A stretch of 64,000 bases of DNA from an uncultured Flavobacteriaceae bacterium. Lineage in GTDB: Bacteria; Bacteroidota; Bacteroidia; Flavobacteriales; Flavobacteriaceae. The translations under genes were made by a program, and so were the position numbers. The notes under the pieces were generated by a model that was given only the letters and a program-made list of their open reading frames with translations, did not search any database and was not told the origin of the DNA. The DNA lies in the NCBI GenBank assembly GCA_905181835.1, contig CAJIZF010000004.1, forward strand, positions 434,001-498,000, read 5' to 3'. The number at the start of each line of letters is the position of its first letter. Positions within the stretch are counted from its first letter, which is position 1. Of the stretch, positions 28,215 through 35,945 are shown piece after piece.

Positions 28215-28251
28215 AAATTCAACTAAAGTTAGTTGAATTTAATATTTTTTT
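28215..28251 (+). terminator. Plus-strand hairpin with T run
   Basis: An 11-bp perfect stem (28215-28225 with 28230-28240), 4-base loop, then AATATTTTTTT. It looks like a plus-strand terminator, but no plus-strand gene precedes it except a doubtful 36-codon frame that starts at 28148 and ends after the hairpin. Confidence 0.5.
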
Positions 28252-28338
28252 CGATTAATTGTATTTTTAATTGCAATTAAAGATACAATCGACAGTTCAA
28301 TAATGTCTGTTATCTTCAATCCATTTAATAGGCTATCG

Positions 28339-28521
28339 TTACTGTTCAATAGATTGTATAGAAAATGAATGTAATTCGTTATTTTCTATTACTATACTAA
28401 ATTCTAAAGGGTTACAACAAACCTCACAGTCTTCAATAAAAATTTGATTGTTTATGGAACTATCAATCAATTTTAATTGTTGCTCCCAACAGTGTGGACA
28501 GTCGAAATGATATTCAATCAT
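28339..28521 (-). CDS. CPXCG motif cysteine-rich small protein
   Basis: A 60-residue protein with CPHC at residues 9-12 and CEVCC at about 32-36, the two Cys pairs of the CPXCG zinc-ribbon-like family of small bacterial proteins. Probable structural zinc site; role unknown. It is the last of four closely spaced small minus-strand genes, 17 bases after the 31-residue membrane peptide. Confidence 0.75.
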   Translation of the reverse strand: MIEYHFDCPHCWEQQLKLIDSSINNQIFIEDCEVCCNPLEFSIVIENNELHSFSIQSIEQ

Positions 28522-28538
28522 AAACAGATTATTATCAC

Positions 28539-28634
28539 TTATTTAAGTTTTTTAAACTCTTGTAAAGCTAAATAGAATGCTATTCCAAAAAGTAAAGTAA
28601 TTATTCCTGCAAAGTATGGTATAAAATCATTCAT
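28539..28634 (-). CDS. 31-residue membrane peptide
   Basis: ATG at 28634 overlaps the stop of the preceding 60-residue gene by four bases (ATGA), which strongly supports translation. The product is a single transmembrane helix (GIITLLFGIAFYLAL, about residues 10-24) with a basic tail (QEFKKLK). The coupling suggests that it works with the neighbouring small membrane protein. Confidence 0.6.
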   Translation of the reverse strand: MNDFIPYFAGIITLLFGIAFYLALQEFKKLK

Positions 28635-28813
28635 TTTTTCGAGTTTTTAATGAGTCGTAAATAAATACCAAAAGCTAGAATAGACGGAACCCATAATCCA
28701 ATAAATATGGCGTTTTCTTTTTCCCCAGAAAAAAATAATATTTCTGAAAATATTAAGCTTGAAAGAGCAGATATTAACAGTAATATGTCTATTATATTAA
28801 AATGTTTGAACAT
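28631..28813 (-). CDS. Small two-helix membrane protein
   Basis: A 60-residue protein with two hydrophobic segments (about 8-28 and 36-53) and a basic end (LRLIKNSKK). It is translationally coupled to the 31-residue peptide gene. No family recognised with certainty; small membrane proteins of this shape are common in Flavobacteriaceae. Confidence 0.6.
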   Translation of the reverse strand: MFKHFNIIDILLLISALSSLIFSEILFFSGEKENAIFIGLWVPSILAFGIYLRLIKNSKK

Positions 28814-28836
28814 GTTTTTATTTTTAAATTGATTAT

Positions 28837-28908
28837 TTATAGTTTAACTGCTTGACTGAAAGAATTTGAAAAGGTAAAAAGTAATAGCAATAATAATTGT
28901 TTTTTCAT
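28837..28908 (-). CDS. 23-codon frame coding only a signal peptide
   Basis: From ATG at 28908 the frame reads MKKQLLLLLLFTFSNSFSQ then Ala-Val-Lys-Leu and stop. This is a textbook Flavobacteriaceae signal peptide with its cleavage site but almost no mature part. It may be the remnant of a deleted secreted protein, a leader peptide, or a tiny membrane peptide. It is 23 bases upstream of the 60-residue membrane protein gene. Confidence 0.45.
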   Translation of the reverse strand: MKKQLLLLLLFTFSNSFSQAVKL

Positions 28909-29108
28909 TGTAAGTTTTATAGCTGGTTAATGTACAAAAACTAAAACTAATCAATAAATTAATATTTCAAAAATAAAATTGTAATTTATTTAATATTAAG
29001 TATAACAAATACCTAGATAGTAATATTTTAATTGAATTCTATAAATTAAAATATTCAGTAGATTTTATTATATTTAACATGATTCAAAATAATAATAACT
29101 CTACCATC

Positions 29109-30782
29109 ATGAAATATAAAACTCAAAAATTATTTACAAACAAGTCAATTTTAAGTTTTTTAATACTAGTATTAGTTATCTGTTTTACTAGTAACGCTCA
29201 ATTATACTTACTAGGGAATAATTATACTGTACAAGATTTAAATGAGAATGGAACTATCGTAGTAGGAGATAATGCTCAAGAACATTTTATGTGGACAATT
29301 TCTGATGGTCTAACTTTAATTGGAGGCGTAGCTCCAAATCAATACGGAGGAACAACTGCAGTCAATAGTGCAGGAACAAAAATAGCAGGTACTAGAATTA
29401 ATCCGGATACTGCTTTGGGCGAATTAAGTTCTTATGATGTCGCTACACAAATATGGACTTCACATGGATCTTTGGGATCATCGTCTGGAAATTCTTCAAG
29501 TTCGTCGTGGGGTATCTCTTCGGATGGACAAACTATCGTTGGTTTAGGTTGGATTAATCCTGGAAGTGCTCACGCAATTAAGTGGACCAATCTAAACGGT
29601 GTCGAAGATTTGGGGAGTTCGGTTTCTGGAAGTAGCTCTCGAGCCAATGCAGTAAATCATGACGGAAGTATTATTGCTGGATGGCAAGATTCTTCAACAG
29701 GATTTAGACAAGGGGCTTTTTGGATCGATAGCAATCAAACACTGATCTTTCATAATAATGGTGAGCCAGCAAGCGAGGTAGGGGTTATATCTGATGACGG
29801 AATTTGGATGGGAGGAGGAGGCAATTACGCAAACGATTATCAAGCTTATATTTGGAGTGAAGCTACGGGTGTTTTGGATATTGGTCCTGCTCCTATAAAT
29901 GAATGGAGAGGCGCAACTACAGGACTTTCATCAAATGGGGAAGTCGTTGTAGGCTACTACAGACCTTGGCCAGCACCAGCAACTTTAGGTAGAGGTTTTT
30001 ATTATACCGAGGTAGATGGTTTATTAGACCTTACCGATTACGCTACATCTTTAGGGATTGATGTTCAAGGAGCCATTTTAGCTTTACCCTTAGCAATATC
30101 TGACGACGCTTCCACCGTAGTTGGTTTAACTAATAGTGGAATAGGTTTTGTGCTTAAGTTGCCGGTTGCTCCGTCTAATAATAATTGTGATAATGCCATT
30201 AGTTTAAACTGTGGAGTTTCAATTTCAGGGAGCACTACAAATGCTTCTGATTCTGGAGGGTCTGACGCGCCAGATGTTTTTTATACGTATACAGGATCTG
30301 CAGGGGAGGGTATCATAGAGGTGACTCTTTGTAATGGGGCCACTAATTTTGATACTTTTTTAAGAGTTTTTTCAGACTGTTCACTTACAAACGAAATAGC
30401 ATCCAATAATGACGATTGTGGTATTTATTCTAGATTGGATTTTGAATCAAATGGAACATCTACTTATTACATTATGGTTGAGGGAGCAGGGCAAGAATCT
30501 GGTGATTATACCATTGAGTTAAATTGTTTATTGAGCAATTCCTCTGAAACAAATAATACCTTCGCTTTGTATCCTAATCCTGTTGATGACTTGTTATATA
30601 TTTCCTCAGAAGAACTTATTAAAAGTGTTAGTTTAAAAAATATATTGGGACAAATTTTATATGAATTAAAATTAGATTCTTTTGATAGTTCGATCGATGT
30701 ATCTAATTTGAATAAAGGAACCTATTTTTTAAATCTTAAAACAGAATCTAAAAATAGTATAAAAAAAATCATTAAAAATTAA
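29109..30782 (+). CDS. Secreted HAF-repeat protein with T9SS sorting domain
   Basis: About 557 residues from ATG at 29109; an upstream in-frame ATG at 29079 would only lengthen the N-terminus before the signal peptide (hydrophobic segment ending SNAQ). Residues ~30-370 hold repeated units such as AIKWT…DLG and AFWID, with A-N-A-V-N and S-D-D-G elements, typical of the HAF extracellular repeat family. Residues ~385-480 resemble a pre-peptidase C-terminal-like domain (FDTFLRVFSDC…). The end is a T9SS type A domain (LYPNPVDDLLYISS). Probably a surface or secreted protein; ligand unknown. Confidence 0.8.
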   Translation: MKYKTQKLFTNKSILSFLILVLVICFTSNAQLYLLGNNYTVQDLNENGTIVVGDNAQEHFMWTISDGLTLIGGVAPNQYGGTTAVNSAGTKIAGTRINPDTALGELSSYDVATQIWTSHGSLGSSSGNSSSSSWGISSDGQTIVGLGWINPGSAHAIKWTNLNGVEDLGSSVSGSSSRANAVNHDGSIIAGWQDSSTGFRQGAFWIDSNQTLIFHNNGEPASEVGVISDDGIWMGGGGNYANDYQAYIWSEATGVLDIGPAPINEWRGATTGLSSNGEVVVGYYRPWPAPATLGRGFYYTEVDGLLDLTDYATSLGIDVQGAILALPLAISDDASTVVGLTNSGIGFVLKLPVAPSNNNCDNAISLNCGVSISGSTTNASDSGGSDAPDVFYTYTGSAGEGIIEVTLCNGATNFDTFLRVFSDCSLTNEIASNNDDCGIYSRLDFESNGTSTYYIMVEGAGQESGDYTIELNCLLSNSSETNNTFALYPNPVDDLLYISSEELIKSVSLKNILGQILYELKLDSFDSSIDVSNLNKGTYFLNLKTESKNSIKKIIKN

Positions 30783-30788
30783 AATAAA

Positions 30789-31295
30789 TTAAAAAAAACG
30801 GCTCCAATTTTCAAGAACTTCCCAAATAAAAATCCCTAAGAATACTAGTGAAATTGTTAGTTTCATAATAGTAGATGCTAAAAAACCTAAAAAGGAACCC
30901 AATGCTGATTTTAACGCTTGTGGCCCTTTCGTTTTGTTAAAAACGATTTCTCCAATAAAAGCACCAAAAAATGGTCCTATTAAAAAACCAAAAGGTATTG
31001 GAGAAATTAATCCAATAATTAATCCCAACACAGCACCTACAGCACCAGCTTTACTACCACCAAACTTTTTGGTGCTAATGGCTGGCATCATATAATCCAA
31101 TAAAAAAATACCGATAGCAATCACAAAGGTGATTCCTAAAAACCAATAATTAGTCGGTATAGCAATAGTTATTTCTAAAAATAATAGCCCTAACCAACCT
31201 AATGGAGGCCCTGGAAGAACAGGTAAAACACTACCTATTAAACCTACAATACAAAGAATAAACCCTATACTTACCAATATTAAATCCATATTCAT
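30789..31295 (-). CDS. DUF456 family membrane protein
   Basis: A 168-residue integral membrane protein with about five hydrophobic segments, rich in Gly and Pro in the first (GSVLPVLPGPPLGWLGLL) and with the FGGSKAGAVGAVLGLIIG segment near residue 78. These match the DUF456 family of unknown function. It converges on the HAF-repeat gene with a six-base gap. Confidence 0.8.
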   Translation of the reverse strand: MNMDLILVSIGFILCIVGLIGSVLPVLPGPPLGWLGLLFLEITIAIPTNYWFLGITFVIAIGIFLLDYMMPAISTKKFGGSKAGAVGAVLGLIIGLISPIPFGFLIGPFFGAFIGEIVFNKTKGPQALKSALGSFLGFLASTIMKLTISLVFLGIFIWEVLENWSRFF

Positions 31296-31346
31296 ATCTA
31301 TTTGGTCGCATATTAACTGAAGTTGTTACAACTATTATTTAATAAT

Positions 31347-31354
31347 TAAATTTG
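31347..31354 (+). promoter_or_regulatory. Bacteroidota -7 element
   Basis: TAAATTTG fits TAnnTTTG and lies 38 bases before the ATG at 31393. A TTG 21 bases upstream (31323-31325) could be the -33 element. Confidence 0.4.
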
Positions 31355-31392
31355 TTATCTTGTAATTTACAGGGATTTATTATTTTTATAAT

Positions 31393-31911
31393 ATGAAAAA
31401 TTTAGCGCTATTCCTTTTTTTGACTTTAATAAATAGTCCCTATTTATCAGGACAAGAAATTAATTGGATGACCATAGAAGAAGCAGAACTTGCTGTAAAA
31501 AAACAGCCTAAAAAAATATTGATCGATGTATACACCAATTGGTGTGGCTATTGTAAGAAAATGGATAAAACTACTTTTCAAGATAAAGATATGATCGACT
31601 ATTTAAATAAGGAGTTTTATTGTGTAAAAATGGATGGTGAGGATAAAAACACAATGACTTTCAAAGGAAAGGAATTTAGTTTTGTTAATAAAGGAAGAAG
31701 AGGTTATAACGAACTCCCTGCTGCACTTTTAAAAGGAAAATTAAGTTATCCTACCTTTGTGTATTTAGATGAAGATTTAAGAATTTTACTTGTTATGCCG
31801 GGCTATAGGGGGCCTACTGAAATGCTACCAATAGTAAGCTATTTGGGGAGTAATAAATATAAGGATATGAAGTGGGAAGCATACATTAACGAAACAAAAG
31901 GAGAAAAATAA
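31393..31911 (+). CDS. Exported thioredoxin-like protein
   Basis: A 172-residue protein with a signal peptide ending near LSGQ (residue 21) and a thioredoxin fold carrying the redox motif TNWCGYCKKM (Cys52 and Cys55 region). It is of the type found in periplasmic thiol-disulfide proteins of Bacteroidota. It lies two bases before the next lipoprotein gene and probably shares its transcript. Partner and substrate unknown. Confidence 0.8.
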   Translation: MKNLALFLFLTLINSPYLSGQEINWMTIEEAELAVKKQPKKILIDVYTNWCGYCKKMDKTTFQDKDMIDYLNKEFYCVKMDGEDKNTMTFKGKEFSFVNKGRRGYNELPAALLKGKLSYPTFVYLDEDLRILLVMPGYRGPTEMLPIVSYLGSNKYKDMKWEAYINETKGEK

Positions 31912-31913
31912 AA

Positions 31914-32405
31914 ATGAAAATAAAAAGCATTATTGGTCTACTTATTTTATCATTGTTTTTTTATTCTTGTGAATACTTTGAAACTAAAAAGATTTCTTCT
32001 GAAACGTTTGTTATAGATGAAATCAAATCCATTAATTGGAAGGATGTAGATCAATATCCTATTTTTAAAAATTGTGAACTTATTTCAAATAAAGAGCAAC
32101 AAAAATCTTGTTTTGAGTCCACCTTGTCTTCTTATATTTATTTATCTATTAACGTTGAAGAAACAGTTGTAACAACTGATTTAAATGAAACATTAACGAT
32201 TGATTTTATGGTCGATAAAAAAGGAAAATTAATGATTACTTCTATGATTATCGATAGTTTGATAAGCGCTCAAATTCCATTACTGGAGAAAAATATAAAA
32301 AAAGCGATGGATTCTATTCAGCCAATTGCTCCAGCCTATAAAAGAGGAATCCCAGTTAAAACATCTTTTCAGTTACCGCTGGAGATAAAAACAATAGCAA
32401 ACTAA
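31914..32405 (+). CDS. Lipoprotein with TonB C-terminal-like region
   Basis: A 163-residue lipoprotein with lipobox FYSC (Cys19). After a Cys-containing segment (FKNCE…QQKSCFES) the remainder (about 85-160) reads like the C-terminal domain of TonB-type proteins found in Bacteroidota, with VDKKGKL and a final VKTSFQLPLEI strand. No TonB membrane helix or Pro-rich linker is present, so it is not a classical energy transducer. It is coupled to the thioredoxin-like gene. Confidence 0.55.
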   Translation: MKIKSIIGLLILSLFFYSCEYFETKKISSETFVIDEIKSINWKDVDQYPIFKNCELISNKEQQKSCFESTLSSYIYLSINVEETVVTTDLNETLTIDFMVDKKGKLMITSMIIDSLISAQIPLLEKNIKKAMDSIQPIAPAYKRGIPVKTSFQLPLEIKTIAN

Positions 32406-32477
32406 AATTCAATAGAATTGCCATACAGTACAAACATAAAATACTAAATTAGTAAATCCTTAATGCTAAAATTTTAA

Positions 32478-33032
32478 ATGAATTCAGATAAAATAATTCT
32501 AGGGATAGATCCTGGTACCACCATTATGGGTTTTGGACTCATTAAAGTAGTTAAAAAGAAAATGCATTTTCTGCAATTAAACGAACTTCAACTCAAAAAG
32601 TACGATGATCACTATTTAAAGTTAAAATTGATTTTTGAACGAACTGTCGAACTGATTGATACTTATAAGCCGGATCACATCGCAATTGAAGCTCCTTTTT
32701 TTGGTAAAAATGTTCAGTCGATGTTAAAATTAGGAAGAGCACAAGGCGTTGCCATGGCAGCAGGACTTTCTAGAGAGATACCAATTACCGAATATTCACC
32801 TAAAAAAATAAAAATGGCTATAACTGGCAACGGAAATGCTAGTAAAGAACAAGTGGCAAAAATGCTACAGAGCCTTTTAAATTTAAAAGAACTTCCAAAA
32901 AATTTAGATAGTACTGATGGATTAGCGGCTGCAGTTTGTCATTTTTATAATTCAGGAAGAGTGCAAATTGGTAAAAGTTATACGGGTTGGTCAGCTTTTG
33001 TGAAACAAAACGAAGGACGTATAAAAAAATAG
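32478..33032 (+). CDS. ruvC: Holliday junction endonuclease RuvC
   Basis: Resolves Holliday junctions in recombination. The 184 residues contain all four acidic catalytic positions: Asp11 (GIDPGT), Glu71 (AIEAPFF), Asp145 and Asp148 (LDSTDGLAAA). It lies seven bases before hemW, a frequent arrangement in Flavobacteriaceae. Confidence 0.95.
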   Translation: MNSDKIILGIDPGTTIMGFGLIKVVKKKMHFLQLNELQLKKYDDHYLKLKLIFERTVELIDTYKPDHIAIEAPFFGKNVQSMLKLGRAQGVAMAAGLSREIPITEYSPKKIKMAITGNGNASKEQVAKMLQSLLNLKELPKNLDSTDGLAAAVCHFYNSGRVQIGKSYTGWSAFVKQNEGRIKK

Positions 33033-33039
33033 ACTATAA

Positions 33040-34167
33040 ATGGCTGGAATTTATATTCATATTCCTTTTTGTAAACAAGCGTGTTTTTATTGCGATTTTC
33101 ATTTTTCAACAAGTCTTAAAAGAAAAAACGAATTAATTACCTCCATTTGTAAAGAAATTCAACTTCGTAAAAATGAAATTTCAGGTGACATCAAAACTAT
33201 TTACTTTGGTGGAGGTACTCCATCGATATTAAAAACCGAAGAAATTAATTTAATTATTAATGAGGTTTATCATAATTTTAAAGTAGAAGATAACATTGAA
33301 ATTACATTAGAAGCAAATCCAGATGATCTTTCTGAAGAAAAAATCATTCAACTATCTCGATCAAAAATCAATCGTTTAAGTATAGGAATACAATCTTTTT
33401 TCAATACAGATTTAATATTAATGAATAGGGCACATAACCATAAAGAAGCTGCTACTTGTCTTGAACTGGCCACACAATATTTTGAAAATATAAGTATTGA
33501 CTTAATTTATGGAATTCCTGGTTTAAGCGATCAACGTTGGGTTGAAAATTTAGAAAAAGCTATTTCATTTGGTGTTCCACACCTATCAAGTTATGCATTA
33601 ACTGTAGAGCCTAAAACAGCATTAAAAAAACAGATAGATTTAGGTAAAGTTTCACCAGTTAGTGAAAAAGATTCTCATCGTCATTATTTAATTTTATTGG
33701 CGAAAATGAAGAAACATGGATTTGTTAATTATGAGTTTTCTAATTTTGGAAAAGAAGGATTTTATTCTCAAAATAACATGGCCTACTGGCAAGGTAAGAA
33801 CTATTTAGGAGTGGGTCCCTCTGCACACTCATTCGATGGAAAAAAAAGAAGCTGGAATATAAATAACAATATAAAATACATTCATGCTATTCAAGAAAAT
33901 AAACTCCCTATTGAAAGAGAAGTTTTAACCATTACTGATCGGTATAACGAATATTTAATGACAGGGCTAAGAACCATGTGGGGTGTTTCTATTTCTAAAA
34001 TTGATTTAGAATTTGGGAAAGCTTTTGCGACATACCTATTAAAACAAGCTGAAAAACCATTGGAGGAAGGACTTTTAAAAATCCATAATAAAGACACCTT
34101 GCTAATAACAGAAAAAGGAAAGTTTTTAAGTGATGGAATTGCTAGCAACTTGTTTATGGTCGAATAA
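33040..34167 (+). CDS. hemW: Radical SAM protein HemW
   Basis: A 375-residue coproporphyrinogen-dehydrogenase homologue that acts as a haem chaperone rather than an oxidase. The 4Fe-4S ligands are Cys11, Cys15 and Cys18, and the next positions read DF where HemN has a fourth Cys, which favours HemW. FGGGTPS near 57 and IDLIYGIPG near 150 are family motifs. It sits between ruvC and the cyclase-family gene in one apparent operon. Confidence 0.9.
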   Translation: MAGIYIHIPFCKQACFYCDFHFSTSLKRKNELITSICKEIQLRKNEISGDIKTIYFGGGTPSILKTEEINLIINEVYHNFKVEDNIEITLEANPDDLSEEKIIQLSRSKINRLSIGIQSFFNTDLILMNRAHNHKEAATCLELATQYFENISIDLIYGIPGLSDQRWVENLEKAISFGVPHLSSYALTVEPKTALKKQIDLGKVSPVSEKDSHRHYLILLAKMKKHGFVNYEFSNFGKEGFYSQNNMAYWQGKNYLGVGPSAHSFDGKKRSWNINNNIKYIHAIQENKLPIEREVLTITDRYNEYLMTGLRTMWGVSISKIDLEFGKAFATYLLKQAEKPLEEGLLKIHNKDTLLITEKGKFLSDGIASNLFMVE

Positions 34168-34185
34168 AATGATTACATTTAAGCG

Positions 34186-34932
34186 ATGATAGTAGAGATA
34201 AAAATTGATAACGATCTAAAAAAAATTGATTTATCCAAACCGATAGATATTTCAATACCGTTGAGTGGTTCTAAAGAAAATCCAATTGCTTGGTATCTAG
34301 ATAAACCCTCAATAAGTCCTGTTAAAGACGGAGATTGGATAGGTAAAGTTTCGGAGGGAGCTGCCGTCAATTTTAATAATATTCAATTTAATCCGCATGC
34401 TCATGGAACCCATACAGAATGTATTGGGCATATAACCTCGCAGTTTTATTCCATTAATAAAACACTAAAAACTTTTTTCTTTTCAACAAAACTAATTACG
34501 GTTAAACCAGAAAAAAGAGGGGAAGATCAGGTGATTACTAAAGAGTTACTAAGTGATTTATTAAAAAATGACTATCCAGAGGCTTTGGTCATTAGAACCA
34601 GCCCAAATAATGATCTCAAAAAAACTAAAAAATATTCGAATACCAACTGGCCCTATCTCCTAGAAGAAGCAGCAGCTTATATTAGAGAAAGAGGAATTAA
34701 ACATTTATTAATAGATCAGCCATCAGTAGATAGAGAGCATGATGAAGGAAAATTATTAGCTCACAAAGCTTTTTGGAATTATTCAATTAAAGAACGGTTA
34801 GACGCTACCATTACCGAATTAATTTATGCTCCCGATTCAATACCAGATGGATACTATTTGTTGAACTTGCAAATTGCTCCCTTTGAAAATGATGCCAGTC
34901 CAAGTAAGCCAATTTTGTACCGTTTTTTATGA
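34186..34932 (+). CDS. Cyclase-family metal-dependent hydrolase (kynurenine formamidase-like)
   Basis: A 248-residue member of the cyclase/arylformamidase family. The metal-binding motif appears as HAHGTHTEC (about 72-80), where most members have HxGTHxD; the Asp is Glu here. The closing part contains IDQPSVDREHDEGKLLAHKAFW (near 180-200), typical of the family's second half. Possible substrate N-formylkynurenine or another cyclic amide. It follows hemW by 18 bases and precedes the hydroxyproline operon by 79 bases. Confidence 0.75.
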   Translation: MIVEIKIDNDLKKIDLSKPIDISIPLSGSKENPIAWYLDKPSISPVKDGDWIGKVSEGAAVNFNNIQFNPHAHGTHTECIGHITSQFYSINKTLKTFFFSTKLITVKPEKRGEDQVITKELLSDLLKNDYPEALVIRTSPNNDLKKTKKYSNTNWPYLLEEAAAYIRERGIKHLLIDQPSVDREHDEGKLLAHKAFWNYSIKERLDATITELIYAPDSIPDGYYLLNLQIAPFENDASPSKPILYRFL

Positions 34933-35011
34933 AAATGGATACAGTTTAAATATAAAATAGAAAAAAAGTGATTGATTCTGATATGAAAAGAATCAAAAAA
35001 AAGAATAAGAG

Positions 35012-35935
35012 ATGAAATTTAAATGGGAAGGCGTAATGCCAGCAGTTACTACTAAATTTACCAAGGAAGATACTTTAGATTTAGAGTTATTTTTAAAAAA
35101 TATAAACAGCCAATTAGACGCAGGAGTTCACGGTATTGTTCTGGGAGGCACCTTGGGGGAAGCGAGTACTTTAGACGACTCCGAAAAAAGAATATTAACA
35201 AGAGAAACGGTGAAATTTGTTGCAGGAAAAGTTCCGGTTATGATGAACATTGCAGAGCAAACGACAAAGGGTGCAATTATGGCAGCCAATAAGGCCGAAG
35301 AAGACGGAGCAAGTGGTTTAATGATGCTTCCTCCCATGCGATATAGCGCTGGAAATAGAGAGGTTGTAGAATATTTTAAGGCGGTGGCCTTGAATAGTGC
35401 CCTTCCCATCATGGTTTATAACAATCCTGTAGATTACAAGACCGAGGTGAGTTTAGATATGTTTGAGGAATTATTAAAATGTGATACCATTCAGGCGGTA
35501 AAAGAATCCACAAGAGATATCTCTAATGTAACCAGGATTAAAAATAGGTTTGGAGACCGGTTAAAAATAATGACCGGAGTGGACACTTTAGCCTTGGAAA
35601 GTTTATTGATGGGAGCCGATGGCTGGATTGCAGGACTGGTTTGTGCCTTTCCGAGAGAAACAGTTGCTATTTATGAGCTTCAAAAAGCTGGAAAAACTCA
35701 AGAAGCTTTAGCGATTTATAGGTGGTTTTTACCCTTGTTAGAATTAGATATTAATTCCAAATTAGTACAAAATATTAAATTAGCAGAAGTAGCAACTGGT
35801 ATAGGATCTGAACAGGTTAGAGCCCCTCGTTTGCCTTTGGTTGGTTCTGAAAGAGCACAGGTGTTGAAAGTGATTGAAGAGGGTTTAAAAAACAGACCTC
35901 AATTACCGGTTTATAAAAACCTAACAAATAACTAA
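35012..35935 (+). CDS. DapA-family aldolase, likely 1-pyrroline-4-hydroxy-2-carboxylate deaminase
   Basis: A 307-residue TIM-barrel Schiff-base enzyme of the dihydrodipicolinate synthase family. The lysine nucleophile is Lys164 (QAVKEST) with Tyr136 (VYNNP) as proton shuttle, and the phosphate/carboxylate loop reads GGTLGE (45-50). In a hydroxyproline cluster this family deaminates and dehydrates 1-pyrroline-4-hydroxy-2-carboxylate to 2-oxoglutarate semialdehyde. It is the first gene of a five-gene operon; the next gene starts 10 bases after its stop. True DapA is unlikely because of the context. Confidence 0.8.
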   Translation: MKFKWEGVMPAVTTKFTKEDTLDLELFLKNINSQLDAGVHGIVLGGTLGEASTLDDSEKRILTRETVKFVAGKVPVMMNIAEQTTKGAIMAANKAEEDGASGLMMLPPMRYSAGNREVVEYFKAVALNSALPIMVYNNPVDYKTEVSLDMFEELLKCDTIQAVKESTRDISNVTRIKNRFGDRLKIMTGVDTLALESLLMGADGWIAGLVCAFPRETVAIYELQKAGKTQEALAIYRWFLPLLELDINSKLVQNIKLAEVATGIGSEQVRAPRLPLVGSERAQVLKVIEEGLKNRPQLPVYKNLTNN

Positions 35936-35945
35936 AAATAATAAA

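Larger units (their letters stand above)
27830..28338 (+). other. Gene-poor stretch with several hairpins
   Basis: About 500 bases with no convincing gene. It holds two related hairpins pointing to the minus strand (27874-27907 and 28086-28120) and one pointing to the plus strand (28215-28251). A 36-codon frame at 28148-28258 runs through the third hairpin and is not convincing. A short minus-strand frame around 28012-28060 (…MSLNIGKKPLV-stop) could be a remnant. Composition is strongly AT-rich. Confidence 0.6.

Noticed and set aside
28148-28258. 36-codon plus-strand frame starting MELITNQYKF
   Set aside because: It runs through a strong hairpin with a T run (28215-28251), has no clear promoter or ribosome site, and matches nothing recognised.
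34975-34993. Hairpin GATTCT…AGAATC before the hydroxyproline operon as an attenuator or terminator
   Set aside because: Only six pairs with a long loop, and it is followed by an A run, not a T run, on the coding strand.
35012-35935. dapA (lysine biosynthesis)
   Set aside because: The family fold is the same, but operon context with hydroxyproline epimerase, D-amino-acid dehydrogenase and oxoglutarate-semialdehyde dehydrogenase points to the catabolic deaminase.
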